NCBI RefSeq assembly: GCF_040214835.1
Contig: NZ_CP157874.1
Span: 2,360,001-2,424,000, forward strand
From: Pseudomonas asiatica
Lineage (GTDB): Bacteria > Pseudomonadota > Gammaproteobacteria > Pseudomonadales > Pseudomonadaceae
Length of the DNA stretch: 64,000 nucleotides
Direction: 5' to 3'
Shown: one piece after another, positions 8,328 through 17,759 of the stretch
How positions within the stretch are numbered: the stretch's first letter is position 1
How the letters are laid out: the number at the start of each line of letters is the position of its first letter
The notes under the pieces: generated by a model
The model's database searches: none
What the model saw: the letters and a program-made list of their open reading frames with translations, nothing else
Told to the model about the DNA's origin: nothing
Position numbers and translations under genes: made by a program

Positions 8328-9194
8328 ATGTCGAATTTCCGTGGTATCTGGATCGCCCTCGTCACGCCCATGCGCGCCAATGAAATCGACTTCGCCGCCC
8401 TGGAAAAGCTGGTGAAGAAGCTGCTGGAAGAGGGTGTGGCCGGTTTTGTGGTATGCGGTACCACGGGCGAGGCAGCGGCGCTGTCCAAGGCCGAGCAACT
8501 GGCCGTGCTGGACACTGTGCTGGCCTGGGTGGAGCCGGGCAGGGTGGTGATGGGCCTGTCGGGCTACAACCTGCGCGAGCTGTTGGCCTTCCAGGCTGAA
8601 ATCCAGCGGCGTGACATTGGCGGACTGCTGGTCCCTGCACCGTGCTACATCCGTCCTTCGCAGGCCGGCATCGAGGCGTTCTTCAGCACCGTGGCGGATG
8701 CCGCCAGCGTGCCGGTGATCGTCTACGACATCCCCTACCGCACCGGGGTACGCATCGAGCGTGAAACCCTGCGGCGCATCGTGCGCCACCCTCGCATCGC
8801 GGCGGTGAAGGACTGCGGCGGCGACAGCGAGACCACCATGGCCCTGATCCAGGACGGCCACGCCCAGGTGCTGGCCGGTGAGGACATGCAGATCTTCAAC
8901 AACCTGTGCCTGGGTGGCGCAGGGGCCATTTCGGCTTCGGCGCATGTACGCGCCGACCTGTACGTGCGCATGCTGCAGCAGGTCGACCATGGCGACTGGG
9001 TAGCCGCGCGCGGAACGTTCTACCAGTTGCTGCCGTGGATGAAGATGGCCTTTGCCGAGCCCAACCCGGCTGTGGTCAAGGCGGCCTTGCAGCTACAGGG
9101 GCTGATGAGCGACGAACTGCGAGAGCCCATGCAGCCGTGCACCGAGATGACCCGGGGCAAGCTGCAAGGCGTGCTGGATTCGCTCGGTGCTTGA
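8328..9194 (+). CDS. DapA-family (4-hydroxy-tetrahydrodipicolinate synthase-like) class I lyase/synthase
   Basis: 288 residues, the usual length for the family, with an AGGAG site upstream of the ATG. The NAL/DHDPS signatures are present: the pyruvate-binding GTTGE (T45-T46), Y133 in VYDIPYRTG and the Schiff-base lysine K161 in AAVKDCGG. These enzymes add pyruvate to an aldehyde or cleave the product. Whether this copy makes dihydrodipicolinate for lysine synthesis or acts on another keto-acid is open: it stands alone, away from lysine genes, so it may be a paralogue with a catabolic role. It is convergent with the reductase-M24 fusion gene across a REP palindrome. Confidence 0.85.
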   Translation: MSNFRGIWIALVTPMRANEIDFAALEKLVKKLLEEGVAGFVVCGTTGEAAALSKAEQLAVLDTVLAWVEPGRVVMGLSGYNLRELLAFQAEIQRRDIGGLLVPAPCYIRPSQAGIEAFFSTVADAASVPVIVYDIPYRTGVRIERETLRRIVRHPRIAAVKDCGGDSETTMALIQDGHAQVLAGEDMQIFNNLCLGGAGAISASAHVRADLYVRMLQQVDHGDWVAARGTFYQLLPWMKMAFAEPNPAVVKAALQLQGLMSDELREPMQPCTEMTRGKLQGVLDSLGA

Positions 9195-9206
9195 GATAGA
9201 ACGGCA

Positions 9207-9337
9207 CATAACTCATTGAATCAACAGGGCCCCTGTGGGAGCGGCTTTAGCCGCGAACACCGGCGCAGCCGGTGCCATGCAGCGCGTTGGATTCTTCGCG
9301 GCTAAAGCCGCTCCCACAGGGTACGCGGATCGCTTGC
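9207..9337. repeat. Left arm of a 131-bp inverted repeat containing a REP pair
   Basis: The core 9232-9320 is a REP palindrome (CCTGTGGGAGCGGCTTTAG ... its complement, with ACCGGCGCAGCCGGT between). The 25 bases before the core and 17 after it are also conserved in inverted orientation at 12661-12791. I count 5 mismatches over 131 aligned bases. Confidence 0.9.
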
Positions 9338-9345
9338 TTCTGAAT

Positions 9346-11028
9346 CTATGAAAGCGGCCTGGCCTCGCCAATCAGGATGTCTTCGAAAAACGCCCCGACC
9401 GGCTCGGTAGGGTGGCACAACTGGATCTCCAGCACCCACACCACTTCGCTCGGGACGATTTCCACCTCGGCCAGTTTGTCCTGCCCATACAGCACATGCG
9501 GGAAGTCGGCGATGCGATGCCCGGCCAGGTTGCGCTCCAGCTGCCAGCCTTTTGCCTGGGCACTGCGCTCGGCGAAGTCGTACAGTTCGCGCCCGGTCAG
9601 GCCACGGCCCCAGGCCTGGCGGGTTTCGTCGAACACTTCATGCAGTGCCTTGACGCAGGCGTGGTGCAGCTCGTGCTGGCCGAACACGAAGGTGTCGCCA
9701 TAGTCGCCCTCATAGCCATCCCATACCGGGCCGACATCGACCACGACGATATCCGTGTTACGTAATACACGTTGCAGATCAATGCCTTGGCGCGGCGTGC
9801 GCACGGTGTCGTCGCCAAAGCGGATGTAGGTCGGGTGCCAGGTGTGCGATGCGCCCATCGCCTGCAAGGTTTGCGCGGCCATCTCCAGCGCCTGGGCGGT
9901 GGTCATGCCGACTTTCAGCTGGCTGGCGATCGCTGTCACGGCCCGTACCGACTGCTCGCGGGCAGCGAGCATGCCGTCCAGCGAGTAGCGCGGGCCGACT
10001 TTTTCCAGCTCCGGGTGCAATGGGCTGGCTGTTGAGGCCTCGGGCGCCAGTGCGCCGCTGGCAACGAAAGCCTCCGCGACAAAACGATGGGGCTGCAGGC
10101 CTGCTGCGAGGCACCGCTCGCGAACCTGGCTGATCATCGTGGCATTGCCGCAGGCATAGACCTGGGTGTCGGCCCAGCGATGGGCCTGGGCCAGCGCCAC
10201 CTGCTGCACGCGCTCCCGGTCCGACAGCACCGGGTGCCAGCGAAAGTGAGCGTGTGCACGGCTGGCCTGGTCGAGAAACTCACGGTCATAGAAGTCGGCG
10301 TCCGATCTGCCGCCCCAGTACAACGTGACCTCGGCATCACCTGCCAGGGCGGTCAGCAGCAATGGCTTGATGCCGGCGTAACCTGTGCCAGTGGCGAACA
10401 GCACCAGGGGCCGCTGGTCCTCGTGCTGCCAGGTGCAGGCACCCACCGGCCCTTCCAGCTTCAAGCTGTCACCTGCTTGCAGGGTTGGCAGCAGGCGTTC
10501 GGTAAACAGGCCGCCGCTTACCTTGCGGATGTGAAACACCAGTTGCCCCTGGTCCTGGGCGGGCAGGTTGGCGATGGAAAAACAGCGGCTGTCACCGTTG
10601 TCGAGCCGAAAGCGTACGTACTGGCCAGCCCGTACCGCCAACGGCTGTGCAGGCTGCAGCACCAGTTCGATGATATCGGCGCTCAGTTCGCGTTTGCCAT
10701 GAACCTGCGCGTGGATTTCCAGCGCCTGGGTTTCCAGGGACCAGCCGGGGATTTCCAGGCGCATGTCGCTGCAGGCATGGCTCTGGCACAGCAACATTTC
10801 GTCGGCGGCGAGGGGGTAGCAGGGCGCGGGCATGTCTGCCGTCCGCTGCTTGTCCCGATACTGCCCCGACACCACCTTGACCTTGCACGAGCCGCAGGCG
10901 CCGCGGCGGCATGAGAAGGGCACCGGCAGGCCGCTGGCGAGCATGGCATCGAGCAGCAGCTCCTGGCTGGCGTCGAAGGTTTTGCCCGAGGGCGACAATT
11001 CAATGACGTGGCGGTTCTGCATGGGCAC
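9346..11028 (-). CDS. Fusion: 2Fe-2S ferredoxin + FAD/NAD(P)H reductase + M24 metallopeptidase-like domain
   Basis: 560 residues in three parts. Residues 1-95: plant-type ferredoxin with ligands C40, C45, C48 and C81. Residues 105-320: ferredoxin-NADP reductase module, FAD motif around RCFSIAN (148-154) and nucleotide motif GTGYAGIKP. Residues 345-555: pita-bread M24 domain with all five expected metal ligands, D431, D442 (11 apart as in methionine aminopeptidase), H504, E534 and E549. An oxygenase-type electron donor joined to a proline-peptidase/creatinase-like hydrolase is unusual; the substrate is unknown. One electron-transfer partner (an oxygenase) is not nearby. A MocR regulator is divergently transcribed 72 bases away and probably controls it. 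The frame is continuous, so this is not an artefact of two overlapping genes. Confidence 0.85.
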   Translation of the reverse strand: MPMQNRHVIELSPSGKTFDASQELLLDAMLASGLPVPFSCRRGACGSCKVKVVSGQYRDKQRTADMPAPCYPLAADEMLLCQSHACSDMRLEIPGWSLETQALEIHAQVHGKRELSADIIELVLQPAQPLAVRAGQYVRFRLDNGDSRCFSIANLPAQDQGQLVFHIRKVSGGLFTERLLPTLQAGDSLKLEGPVGACTWQHEDQRPLVLFATGTGYAGIKPLLLTALAGDAEVTLYWGGRSDADFYDREFLDQASRAHAHFRWHPVLSDRERVQQVALAQAHRWADTQVYACGNATMISQVRERCLAAGLQPHRFVAEAFVASGALAPEASTASPLHPELEKVGPRYSLDGMLAAREQSVRAVTAIASQLKVGMTTAQALEMAAQTLQAMGASHTWHPTYIRFGDDTVRTPRQGIDLQRVLRNTDIVVVDVGPVWDGYEGDYGDTFVFGQHELHHACVKALHEVFDETRQAWGRGLTGRELYDFAERSAQAKGWQLERNLAGHRIADFPHVLYGQDKLAEVEIVPSEVVWVLEIQLCHPTEPVGAFFEDILIGEARPLS

Positions 11029-11039
11029 CTCGGGGCAAG

Positions 11040-11084
11040 TGGAGGTTCGATTGTTGCTATAGTCCAGGACCAGTAGAACCTCCA
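11040..11084. promoter_or_regulatory. Inverted-repeat operator between the fusion gene and mocR-type gene
   Basis: TGGAGGTTC (11040-11048) and GAACCTCCA (11076-11084) are exact reverse complements, 27 bases apart, filling most of the 72-base divergent promoter. A TATAGT box lies between them (11058-11063). This is a candidate binding site of the adjacent MocR regulator. Confidence 0.55.
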
Positions 11085-11100
11085 GTTTCGGTTAATTCAC

Positions 11101-12648
11101 ATGGTCCAGCTTCGCAAATGGCAGCCGCTGCTCAAGCTCGACGGGGCGCAGCCGCAGGCTTCGTACAGGCAGATCGTCGAGGGCCTGGTAGCCGCGATCT
11201 CCGAGGGCCGCCTGCGCCCTGGCACGCCGTTGCCCGGCACGCGGGAAATGGCGCAGCTGCTGAATGTCAACCGCAAGACGGTGATCCTCGCCTACGAGGA
11301 AGCCGAGACCAAAGGCTGGCTGGAAAGCGTGCAACGCCGTGGCACCTTCGTCAGTCGGCAGCTGGCGGCTGGCACCCAGGCCGAGCCCGACGCAGCGCAG
11401 CCCTTTGCCCTGGTGCTACAGGAGGAGCCTGCCGTTGCCTACTTCGCGGCCAACGAACAGGCTGCCGCGCAGCAGGACCGGCCGGGTGCGTTGTTCTTCG
11501 ACAACGGTGCCTGTGACCACCGCCTGCTGCCGCAGACCGTTCTGCACCGTTATTACCGTAATGCCTTGCGCAACAGCTTTGCCGCCAACACCGTGCGCCA
11601 TGGCAGCGCGTGCAGCAGCCACTCCCTGCGCAGCGCCTTGGCCGACATGCTGCGGCACAATCGCAGCCTGAACGTTGGCGCCGAGCATATCTGCCTGACC
11701 CAGGGCGTGCAGATGTCGCTGTACCTGGTGGGCAGCGTGCTGCTCAAGCCCGGTGACGTTGTGCTGGTCGAACGCCTGAGCTATCCGCCCGCGTGGGAGA
11801 TCTTCCGCCAGCTGGGCGCCCGGCTGGTCACCGTGGACCTGGATGACGAGGGCTGCCGGGTCGAGCAGATCGATGCACTGTGCCGGTTGCACCAGGTGCG
11901 CATGCTGTACATCACTCCCCATCACCAGTTCCCGACCACGGTCAGCCTGCCTGCCGGGCGCCGCCAGCAGCTGCTGGAGCTGGCGCGGCAGCATGACTTT
12001 TGCGTGGTTGAGGAAGACTACGACCATGAGTACCACTTCGCCGGGCGGCCTTACCTGCCGCTGGCCAGCGACCGTCAGCAGCGGCACGTGATCTACATTG
12101 GCTCATTGTCCAAGTCCTTGGGCAGTACGTTCCGTTGCAGTTTCATCGTGGCGCCGGCGGAGGTGGCTGCGGCGCTCGAACGCAGGGCGACACTGACCCT
12201 GGGGCAGGGCGATGCGGTGATGCAGCAGATGCTGGCGGACTTGATCAATGATGGCGAGCTGAAAAAGCATTTGCGTCGGGTTGCCCGGGAGTATCGCCGG
12301 CGTCGAGAGACCCTGTTGGCTTGCTTGCACGATGCCTTTGGCGAGCAGGTAACCGTGCGCGAGCCGGAAGGTGGGCTGGCGCTGTGGGTGAGGTTTGCTG
12401 ACGGGATCGATGTGGATCAGTTGGTTGACAAGGCGTTGGAGTTGGACCTGGTGGTACGCAGTGGCCGGCAGTTTTCGCCGTTTGGTCATGCGGAAAATGC
12501 CCTGCGCCTCGGTTTCGCCTCGCTGGACATGGAGGAAATCCGGCTGGCTACACAACGTTTGGCGCAAGCAGCGAAGGCGATTGCAACAGCGGTCCAGCGC
12601 AATCCCTGTGGGCGATCACCCAGCCCTTTGGGTTGCGCTGTCGAGTAG
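11101..12648 (+). CDS. MocR/GabR-type GntR-family regulator with aminotransferase domain
   Basis: 515 residues. The N-terminal winged helix (PLPGTREMAQLLNVNRKTVI, then RRGTFVSRQL) is GntR-type; the remainder is a fold-type I aminotransferase domain with the PLP lysine in the YIGSLSKSLGSTFR motif and the VEEDYDHEYHF cofactor segment. Such regulators sense amino acids, amines or PLP and usually control a divergent neighbour, here the reductase-M24 fusion. ATG 11101 is immediately downstream of the inverted-repeat operator. Together with the fusion gene it forms the entire content of the interval bounded by the 131-bp inverted repeats. Confidence 0.92.
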   Translation: MVQLRKWQPLLKLDGAQPQASYRQIVEGLVAAISEGRLRPGTPLPGTREMAQLLNVNRKTVILAYEEAETKGWLESVQRRGTFVSRQLAAGTQAEPDAAQPFALVLQEEPAVAYFAANEQAAAQQDRPGALFFDNGACDHRLLPQTVLHRYYRNALRNSFAANTVRHGSACSSHSLRSALADMLRHNRSLNVGAEHICLTQGVQMSLYLVGSVLLKPGDVVLVERLSYPPAWEIFRQLGARLVTVDLDDEGCRVEQIDALCRLHQVRMLYITPHHQFPTTVSLPAGRRQQLLELARQHDFCVVEEDYDHEYHFAGRPYLPLASDRQQRHVIYIGSLSKSLGSTFRCSFIVAPAEVAAALERRATLTLGQGDAVMQQMLADLINDGELKKHLRRVAREYRRRRETLLACLHDAFGEQVTVREPEGGLALWVRFADGIDVDQLVDKALELDLVVRSGRQFSPFGHAENALRLGFASLDMEEIRLATQRLAQAAKAIATAVQRNPCGRSPSPLGCAVE

Positions 12649-12660
12649 AAAACTGAATTC

Positions 12661-12791
12661 GCAAGCGGTCCGCGTACCCTGTGGGAGCGGCTTTAGCCGC
12701 GAAGAATCCAACGCGGTGCATGGCACCGGCTGCGCCGGTGTTCGCGGCTAAAGCCGCTCCCACAGGGTCCCTGCTGATGCAATGAGTTATG
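12661..12791. repeat. Right arm of the 131-bp inverted repeat containing a REP pair
   Basis: Reverse complement of 9207-9337 with about five substitutions; the REP core is 12678-12766. The conservation of unique flanks (GCAAGCG on one side, AATGAGTTATG on the other) distinguishes it from a chance pair of REPs. Confidence 0.9.
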
Positions 12792-12885
12792 GGTAGTTCC
12801 ATGAGAGCTGACTTGCGAGTGATCACCGGCGCAGCCGGTGGCAAAGCAGGTCGATGGTGGCCTGACGCGCAGCGTCTGATCGCCG

Positions 12886-13284
12886 TCAGTGTGCAGCCGT
12901 CGGCAGCATGCCCGAGCCCTGGGCCTTGTGCGCGGCTTCTATCAGCTGCAGGTTGCGGCTGCGCAGTGCGTGATTGTTGCCAACACGCAGGTTGGAGCGA
13001 AGCGCCAGGGTTTCGGCCTGTTCATACTGCCCTTGCTGAAGGCGCAAAACGCCAAGGTAGTGCAGCGTTGCCGGGTTGTTCGGCTGAATGTGCAGCGCAC
13101 GCTCCAGGGTGGCCGCCGCCTGGTCCAGTTGGCCGTCGGCATACTGTTGCGAGGCGGTTTCGATCAGCACCGTCGAGGCATTGTTGCTGCGTGCGGGCGC
13201 GTAGCGTTCGCCGGCCAGTGCGCCCTGTGCCGTGATTGCGCTGAACAACAGGAGCAGGGCTGACAGAACAGGTGTGCTGGGCAT
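12886..13284 (-). CDS. Small exported tetratricopeptide-repeat protein
   Basis: 132 residues. An N-terminal signal peptide (VLSALLLLFSAITAQGALAG) leads to about two TPR units (YADGQLDQAAATLERALHIQPNNPATLHYLGVLRLQQGQYEQAE). Probably a periplasmic or envelope scaffold; no partner can be named. It is divergent from the chemoreceptor gene and does not appear to form an operon with it. The family is common in Pseudomonas; function unknown. Confidence 0.8.
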   Translation of the reverse strand: MPSTPVLSALLLLFSAITAQGALAGERYAPARSNNASTVLIETASQQYADGQLDQAAATLERALHIQPNNPATLHYLGVLRLQQGQYEQAETLALRSNLRVGNNHALRSRNLQLIEAAHKAQGSGMLPTAAH

Positions 13285-13453
13285 CGGCGGTAGACTCGGC
13301 AGGGCTTGGGCAAGCCCCTGGCTGGAGGGCGAGGGGATGCTATCGACCGAATTGGAGCGTTGAAGTTCCCGCCTGGGCGATTTGTTGCCTGTTGCCCGGT
13401 CTTTGCCTCGACAACATCTGTTCGGTTACCGCCCATAACCGCACTCCGGCGCC

Positions 13454-13480
13454 TCAAGCCTGGGGCAGTACCTCCGATAG
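13454..13480 (+). promoter_or_regulatory. Sigma-28 (FliA) promoter of the chemoreceptor gene
   Basis: TCAAGCCT, an 11-base spacer and TCCGATAG match the flagellar sigma factor consensus (TAAAGTTT-N11-GCCGATAA) with the canonical spacing. It lies 59 bases upstream of the chemoreceptor ATG at 13540. Confidence 0.72.
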
Positions 13481-13539
13481 CAGCACACCCACCGTCGAAT
13501 CATCGACCAGAAGTGGTGCCAACAAGGAGTACTGCCCGC

Positions 13540-15165
13540 ATGCTTGCCAACCTGAAGATCCGCACCGGAATGTTCTGGGTGCTGTCGCTGTTCAGCGTGA
13601 CCCTGCTGTTTTCCACCGTCAGTGCCTGGCGGGCGGCGGTGGGCAGTGACCAGCAGATCACCGAACTGGACCAGACCGCGCACCAGTCGGACCGGTTGAA
13701 CAATGCGTTGCTGATGGCGATTCGCGCCAGTGCCAATGTGTCCTCGGGCTTCATCGAGCAGCTGGGTGGTCATGAGGAAAGCGCCAACAAGCGCATGGCG
13801 CTGTCGGTCGAGCTGAACGACAAGAGCCAGAAGCTGGTGGACGAGTTTGTCGAAAACGCCCGCGAGCCTGCGTTGCACGCACTGGCAACCGCGCTGCAGG
13901 CCACCTATGGCGAGTATGCCACGGCGGTCGCCGGGCAGCGTGAGGCAACCCGTCAACGTTCGCTCGAGCAGTATTTCAAGGTCAACACCGACGCCGGCAA
14001 CGCCATGGGCCGGCTGCAGGCGCTGCGCCAGCAACTGGTCGGCGCATTGAGTGAGCGAGGTCAGCAGATCATGCTGGAATCCGACCGGCGCCTGGCGCGT
14101 GCGCAAATGCTGAGCCTGGGGCTGCTGGGCATGACGCTGTTGTTGGCGGCGCTGTGCTGGGCCTTTGTTGCCCAGCGCGTGCTGCACCCGCTGCGCGAAG
14201 CTGGCCGGCACTTCCAGCGCATTGCCGGTGGCGACCTGAGCGTGCCGGTGCAGGGGCAGGGCGGTAACGAGATCGGGCAGCTGTTCCATGAACTTGAACG
14301 CATGCAGCAGAGCCAGCGCGACACCCTGGGGCAGATCAGCAGCTGCGCCAGGCAACTGGACGCAGCCGCCACGGCGCTGAATACCGTCACCGAGGAAAGT
14401 GCCAACAACCTGCGCCAGCAGGGCCAGGAGCTGGAGCAGGCCGCCACCGCCGTCACCGAAATGACCACGGCCGTGGAGGAGGTTGCGCGCAATGCCATCA
14501 CCACCTCGCAGACCACCAGCGAATCCAACCAGCTGGCAGCGCAAAGCCGCCGGCAAGTCAGCGACAACATCGACGGCACCGAGGCCATGACTCGGGAGAT
14601 CCAGGCCAGCAGCGCGCATCTGCAGCAACTGGTCGGGCAGGTGCGGGACATCGGCAAGGTGCTGGAGGTGATTCGCTCGGTGTCCGAGCAAACCAACCTG
14701 CTGGCGCTCAATGCCGCCATCGAGGCCGCCCGTGCGGGCGAGGCCGGGCGCGGTTTTGCGGTGGTGGCGGATGAGGTGCGTACGCTGGCGTACCGCACGC
14801 AACAGTCGACCCAGGAAATCGAGCAGATGATCGGGCGCGTGCAGGCGGGAACCGAAGCGGCCGTGGCCTCGATGCAGGCCAGTACCAGCCGCGCCCAGTC
14901 GACGCTGGACGTGACCCTGGCTTCGGGGCAGGTGCTGGAGGGTATCTACAGTGCGATCGGCGAGATCAACGAGCGTAACCTGGTGATTGCCAGCGCAGCC
15001 GAAGAGCAGGCCCAGGTGGCGCGAGAGGTGGACCGCAACCTGCTGAACATTCGCGAGTTGTCGACATCCTCGGCAGCGGGGGCGCAGCAGACCAGTGAGG
15101 CAAGCAAGGCGTTGTCGGGGTTGGTGGGGGAGATGACGGCGTTGGTGGGGCGGTTCAGGGTTTGA
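13540..15165 (+). CDS. Methyl-accepting chemotaxis protein, four-helix-bundle sensor
   Basis: 541 residues from ATG 13540, chosen for its AAGGAGT ribosome site; the frame is open further upstream but that part lacks protein character. Order: TM1 (about 11-30), a periplasmic all-helical ligand domain of about 160 residues (4HB type), TM2 (about 191-212), HAMP, and a cytoplasmic signalling hairpin with the invariant [16 protein letters not shown] tip. It has no C-terminal CheR-binding pentapeptide. P. putida has a 4HB receptor for aromatic carboxylic acids (PcaY); from remembered gene order this could be its orthologue, but the ligand cannot be read from sequence. Transcription is probably flagellar-class (see the sigma-28 site). 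Confidence 0.93.
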   Translation: MLANLKIRTGMFWVLSLFSVTLLFSTVSAWRAAVGSDQQITELDQTAHQSDRLNNALLMAIRASANVSSGFIEQLGGHEESANKRMALSVELNDKSQKLVDEFVENAREPALHALATALQATYGEYATAVAGQREATRQRSLEQYFKVNTDAGNAMGRLQALRQQLVGALSERGQQIMLESDRRLARAQMLSLGLLGMTLLLAALCWAFVAQRVLHPLREAGRHFQRIAGGDLSVPVQGQGGNEIGQLFHELERMQQSQRDTLGQISSCARQLDAAATALNTVTEESANNLRQQGQELEQAATAVTEMTTAVEEVARNAITTSQTTSESNQLAAQSRRQVSDNIDGTEAMTREIQASSAHLQQLVGQVRDIGKVLEVIRSVSEQTNLLALNAAIEAARAGEAGRGFAVVADEVRTLAYRTQQSTQEIEQMIGRVQAGTEAAVASMQASTSRAQSTLDVTLASGQVLEGIYSAIGEINERNLVIASAAEEQAQVAREVDRNLLNIRELSTSSAAGAQQTSEASKALSGLVGEMTALVGRFRV

Positions 15166-15184
15166 GGTCTGGCGGGCACCAGGC

Positions 15185-15366
15185 TGTGGGAGCGGGCGCG
15201 CCCGCGAACACCGGCGTAGCCGGTGCCATCAACCGCGTCGCCTGCTTCGCGGGTAAACCCGCTCCCACAGGGACCCCACCAGCCGAAGGAATGTGCTGTA
15301 CCTGTGGGAGCGGGCGAGCCCGCGAACACCGGCGTAGCCGGTGCCATCAACCGCATCGCCCGGTTC
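15185..15366. repeat. REP pair plus a partial REP
   Basis: A full inverted pair (15185-15271, GCGGGCGCGCCCGCG ... GCGGGTAAACCCGCTCCCACA) is followed by a second left half (15301-15366) whose right half is degraded to CGGTTCGAGGGCACG. It sits between the chemoreceptor gene and a small convergent gene. Confidence 0.85.
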
Positions 15367-15391
15367 GAGGGCACGCCATGTGCGCTTTCAG

Positions 15392-15712
15392 TTATCGATC
15401 ATGCTTCGAAGAGGAGCGCCCGACCTTGTTGTGTTCCTTGGAATGGGCAATGCCGGACCGGGTAGTGCCACGGCCGTTGTCATCATTGCGCAGGCTTCCA
15501 TAGTGATTGCCGCTCTCGCCATGGTTGCGGGTGGCCTTGCCGGCATGATCACTCTCGTAGCCGGCGCCATTACCGTTGAACCCACCTTTGCCGCCGCCAT
15601 TGCCATTACCTTTGGCATATGCGGAACCAATCGGCGAGATATCGGCAGGCAACAATGCAGTTGCGCCGAGCGCCAGGGCACAGGTAAAGACGGCTACCAG
15701 GGTTTTTTTCAT
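15392..15712 (-). CDS. Small secreted Gly/Asn-rich protein, function unknown
   Basis: 106 residues with a clear signal peptide (MKKTLVAVFTCALALGATAL) and a likely cleavage near SAYA. The mature part is polar and low-complexity: GNGNGGGKGGFNGNGAG, then a His/Ser/Asn/Arg-rich tail without cysteines or hydrophobic segments. The start is supported by GGAGGCG upstream. It probably encodes an intrinsically disordered periplasmic protein. It lies downstream of kup on the same strand but a hairpin separates them. Confidence 0.75.
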   Translation of the reverse strand: MKKTLVAVFTCALALGATALLPADISPIGSAYAKGNGNGGGKGGFNGNGAGYESDHAGKATRNHGESGNHYGSLRNDDNGRGTTRSGIAHSKEHNKVGRSSSKHDR

Positions 15713-15809
15713 GTTTGTTCGCCTCCAGAAGGCGCAGGGGGGAGCTTGAGTGCGGATACGACATAAGGTTGCTTTTTAAGTTCCGCAGTGCGCAGCCGTT
15801 CGATGAAGC

Positions 15810-15840
15810 GGCTGCCAGGCCCTTTCAGTACCTGGCAGCC
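15810..15840 (-). terminator. Hairpin downstream of kup
   Basis: GGCTGCCAGG and CCTGGCAGCC form a perfect 10-bp stem with an 11-base loop, 18 bases beyond the kup stop codon. There is no T-run. Confidence 0.6.
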
Positions 15841-15857
15841 TCAAGCTTCATGACTGT

Positions 15858-17759
15858 TCAGATCTCGACCTGAGTGCCAAGCTCGATCACCCGGTTCAGC
15901 GGCAGCTTGAAGTACTTCAGGTTGCTGTTGGCATTCTTCAGCAGGAAGGCAAACAGGTGCTCCCGCCAGCGGGCCATGCCCATCTGCCTGCCTGCAATGA
16001 CCGTCTCCCGGCTGAGGAAATAAGTGGTGCGCATGGGGCCGAACTCAAGGTCCGCACGTTGGCAGCGGCTTAGCGCCAACGGTACGTCGGGTTCCTCCAT
16101 GAAGCCGAAATGCAGGCTCACGCGGAAGAAACCATCACCAAACGCCTCGACCTCAAAGCGCTTGCCGGCGCTGACCCGTGGCTCGTCCTCGAACACGACG
16201 GTCAACAGCACCACCTGTTCATGCAGTACCTGGTTATGCAGCAGGTTGTGCAGCAAGGCGTGAGGCACCGCCTCGGGCCTGGCGGACAGGAATACGGCAG
16301 TACCGCCCACGCGGTGAGGCGGCTGGGCCTTGAGGCTGGTAATGAACAGGTCCAGCGGCAGCGAACTTTCGTCCAGTCGCTCGACGATCATCCGTCGCCC
16401 GCGCTTCCAGGTAGTCATCAGGGTGAACAGTGCCAGGCCGGCAATCACCGGAAATGCACCGCCCTGGAGGATCTTCGGCGCATTGGCGGCGAAATACAGG
16501 CTGTCGACCAGCAGGAACGCCAGCAGCATCGGCACCGCCAGCCAGTGTGGTGCCTTCCACAGCAACAGCACCACTGCCGAGGCCAGCAGCGTGGTGATCA
16601 GCATGGTCCCGGTCACGGCTACGCCGTAGGCTGCCGCAAGCGCCCCGGACGACTCGAAGCCGACCACCAGCAGCACCACGCCAACCATCAGTGCCCAGTT
16701 CACCATGCCGATGTAGATCTGCCCCTGTTCCTCGCTGGAGGTGTGCTGGATGAACATGCGCGGTACGTAACCCAGCTGGATGGCCTGGCGCGTCAACGAG
16801 AACGCACCGGAGATCACGGCCTGGGAGGCGATGATGGTGGCCAGCGTGGCAAGCCCGACCATGGGCAGCAGGGCCCATTCGGGCGCCAGCAGGTAAAACG
16901 GGTTGCGCACTGCCTGCGGGTCGCCGAGGATCAGCGCGCCCTGGCCGAAGTAGTTCAGCACCAGGCCGGGCAGCACCAGCAAGAACCAGGCCCGGGCAAT
17001 GGGTTTGCGGCCGAAGTGCCCCATGTCGGCGTAGAGTGCTTCGGCGCCGGTCAGTGCCAGCACCACCGCGCCCAGAATCGCCACCCCCATGCCCGGGTGC
17101 AGCACGAAGAACTTCACCGCCCAGAGCGGGTTGAGTGCCTGCAGCACCTCCGGGCGCTGGACGATGCCGTGCAGGCCCAGCGCACCCAGTACGATGAACC
17201 ACAGCACCATGATCGGCCCGAAGAGGATGCCGATGCGCGCGGTGCCGTGCTTCTGGATCAGGAAAAGCGCCACCAGCACCACCACCGACAGCGGCACGAC
17301 CCAATGTTCGATACCGTCGAAGGCCAGTTGCAGGCCCTCGACGGCCGATAGCACGGAGATCGCCGGGGTGATCATGCTGTCGCCGTAGAACAGCGCGGCG
17401 CCGAACAAGCCGAGCAGCACCAGTATCCTGCCCAGGCGCTGGTAGGGCGCCGCCGCCCGATGCGCCAAGGCGGTCAGGGCCATGATGCCACCTTCGCCCT
17501 GGTTGTCGGCACGCAGGATGAACAGTACGTACTTGAGCGACACCACCCAGAGCAACGACCAGAACACCAGTGACAGCACACCCAGTACGCCGGCGGTGTT
17601 GGCCTGCACGCCGTAGTGCCCGGCGAACACTTCCTTGAGGGTGTACAGCGGGCTGGTGCCGATGTCGCCATACACCACGCCGACAGCGGCGACGAGCATG
17701 CCGATGGGGTTGGACTTGCCGGGAACGGATTGATTTGCGATGACGGTGGACTGGCTCAC
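15858..17759 (-). CDS. kup: Kup-family potassium uptake protein
   Basis: 633 residues starting at a GTG. The N-terminal signature [17 protein letters not shown] and repeated hydrophobic helices (about 12) over the first 440 residues are diagnostic of the Kup/TrkD K+:H+ symporters; a hydrophilic C-terminal domain of about 170 residues follows (from [10 protein letters not shown]). It brings in potassium, notably at low pH or high osmolarity. Monocistronic by layout: a hairpin follows it and the MFS gene upstream ends about 105 bases before its start. Confidence 0.95.
   Translation of the reverse strand: MSQSTVIANQSVPGKSNPIGMLVAAVGVVYGDIGTSPLYTLKEVFAGHYGVQANTAGVLGVLSLVFWSLLWVVSLKYVLFILRADNQGEGGIMALTALAHRAAAPYQRLGRILVLLGLFGAALFYGDSMITPAISVLSAVEGLQLAFDGIEHWVVPLSVVVLVALFLIQKHGTARIGILFGPIMVLWFIVLGALGLHGIVQRPEVLQALNPLWAVKFFVLHPGMGVAILGAVVLALTGAEALYADMGHFGRKPIARAWFLLVLPGLVLNYFGQGALILGDPQAVRNPFYLLAPEWALLPMVGLATLATIIASQAVISGAFSLTRQAIQLGYVPRMFIQHTSSEEQGQIYIGMVNWALMVGVVLLVVGFESSGALAAAYGVAVTGTMLITTLLASAVVLLLWKAPHWLAVPMLLAFLLVDSLYFAANAPKILQGGAFPVIAGLALFTLMTTWKRGRRMIVERLDESSLPLDLFITSLKAQPPHRVGGTAVFLSARPEAVPHALLHNLLHNQVLHEQVVLLTVVFEDEPRVSAGKRFEVEAFGDGFFRVSLHFGFMEEPDVPLALSRCQRADLEFGPMRTTYFLSRETVIAGRQMGMARWREHLFAFLLKNANSNLKYFKLPLNRVIELGTQVEI

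Noticed and set aside
13306..13539. Upstream 78-codon extension of the chemoreceptor
   Set aside because: It contains the sigma-28 promoter; the ATG at 13540 has an AAGGAGT site and begins the expected TM1.
16110..17351. Plus-strand open frame (413 codons) opposite kup
   Set aside because: Gln/His/Arg-rich antisense artefact of the Kup gene, without motifs.
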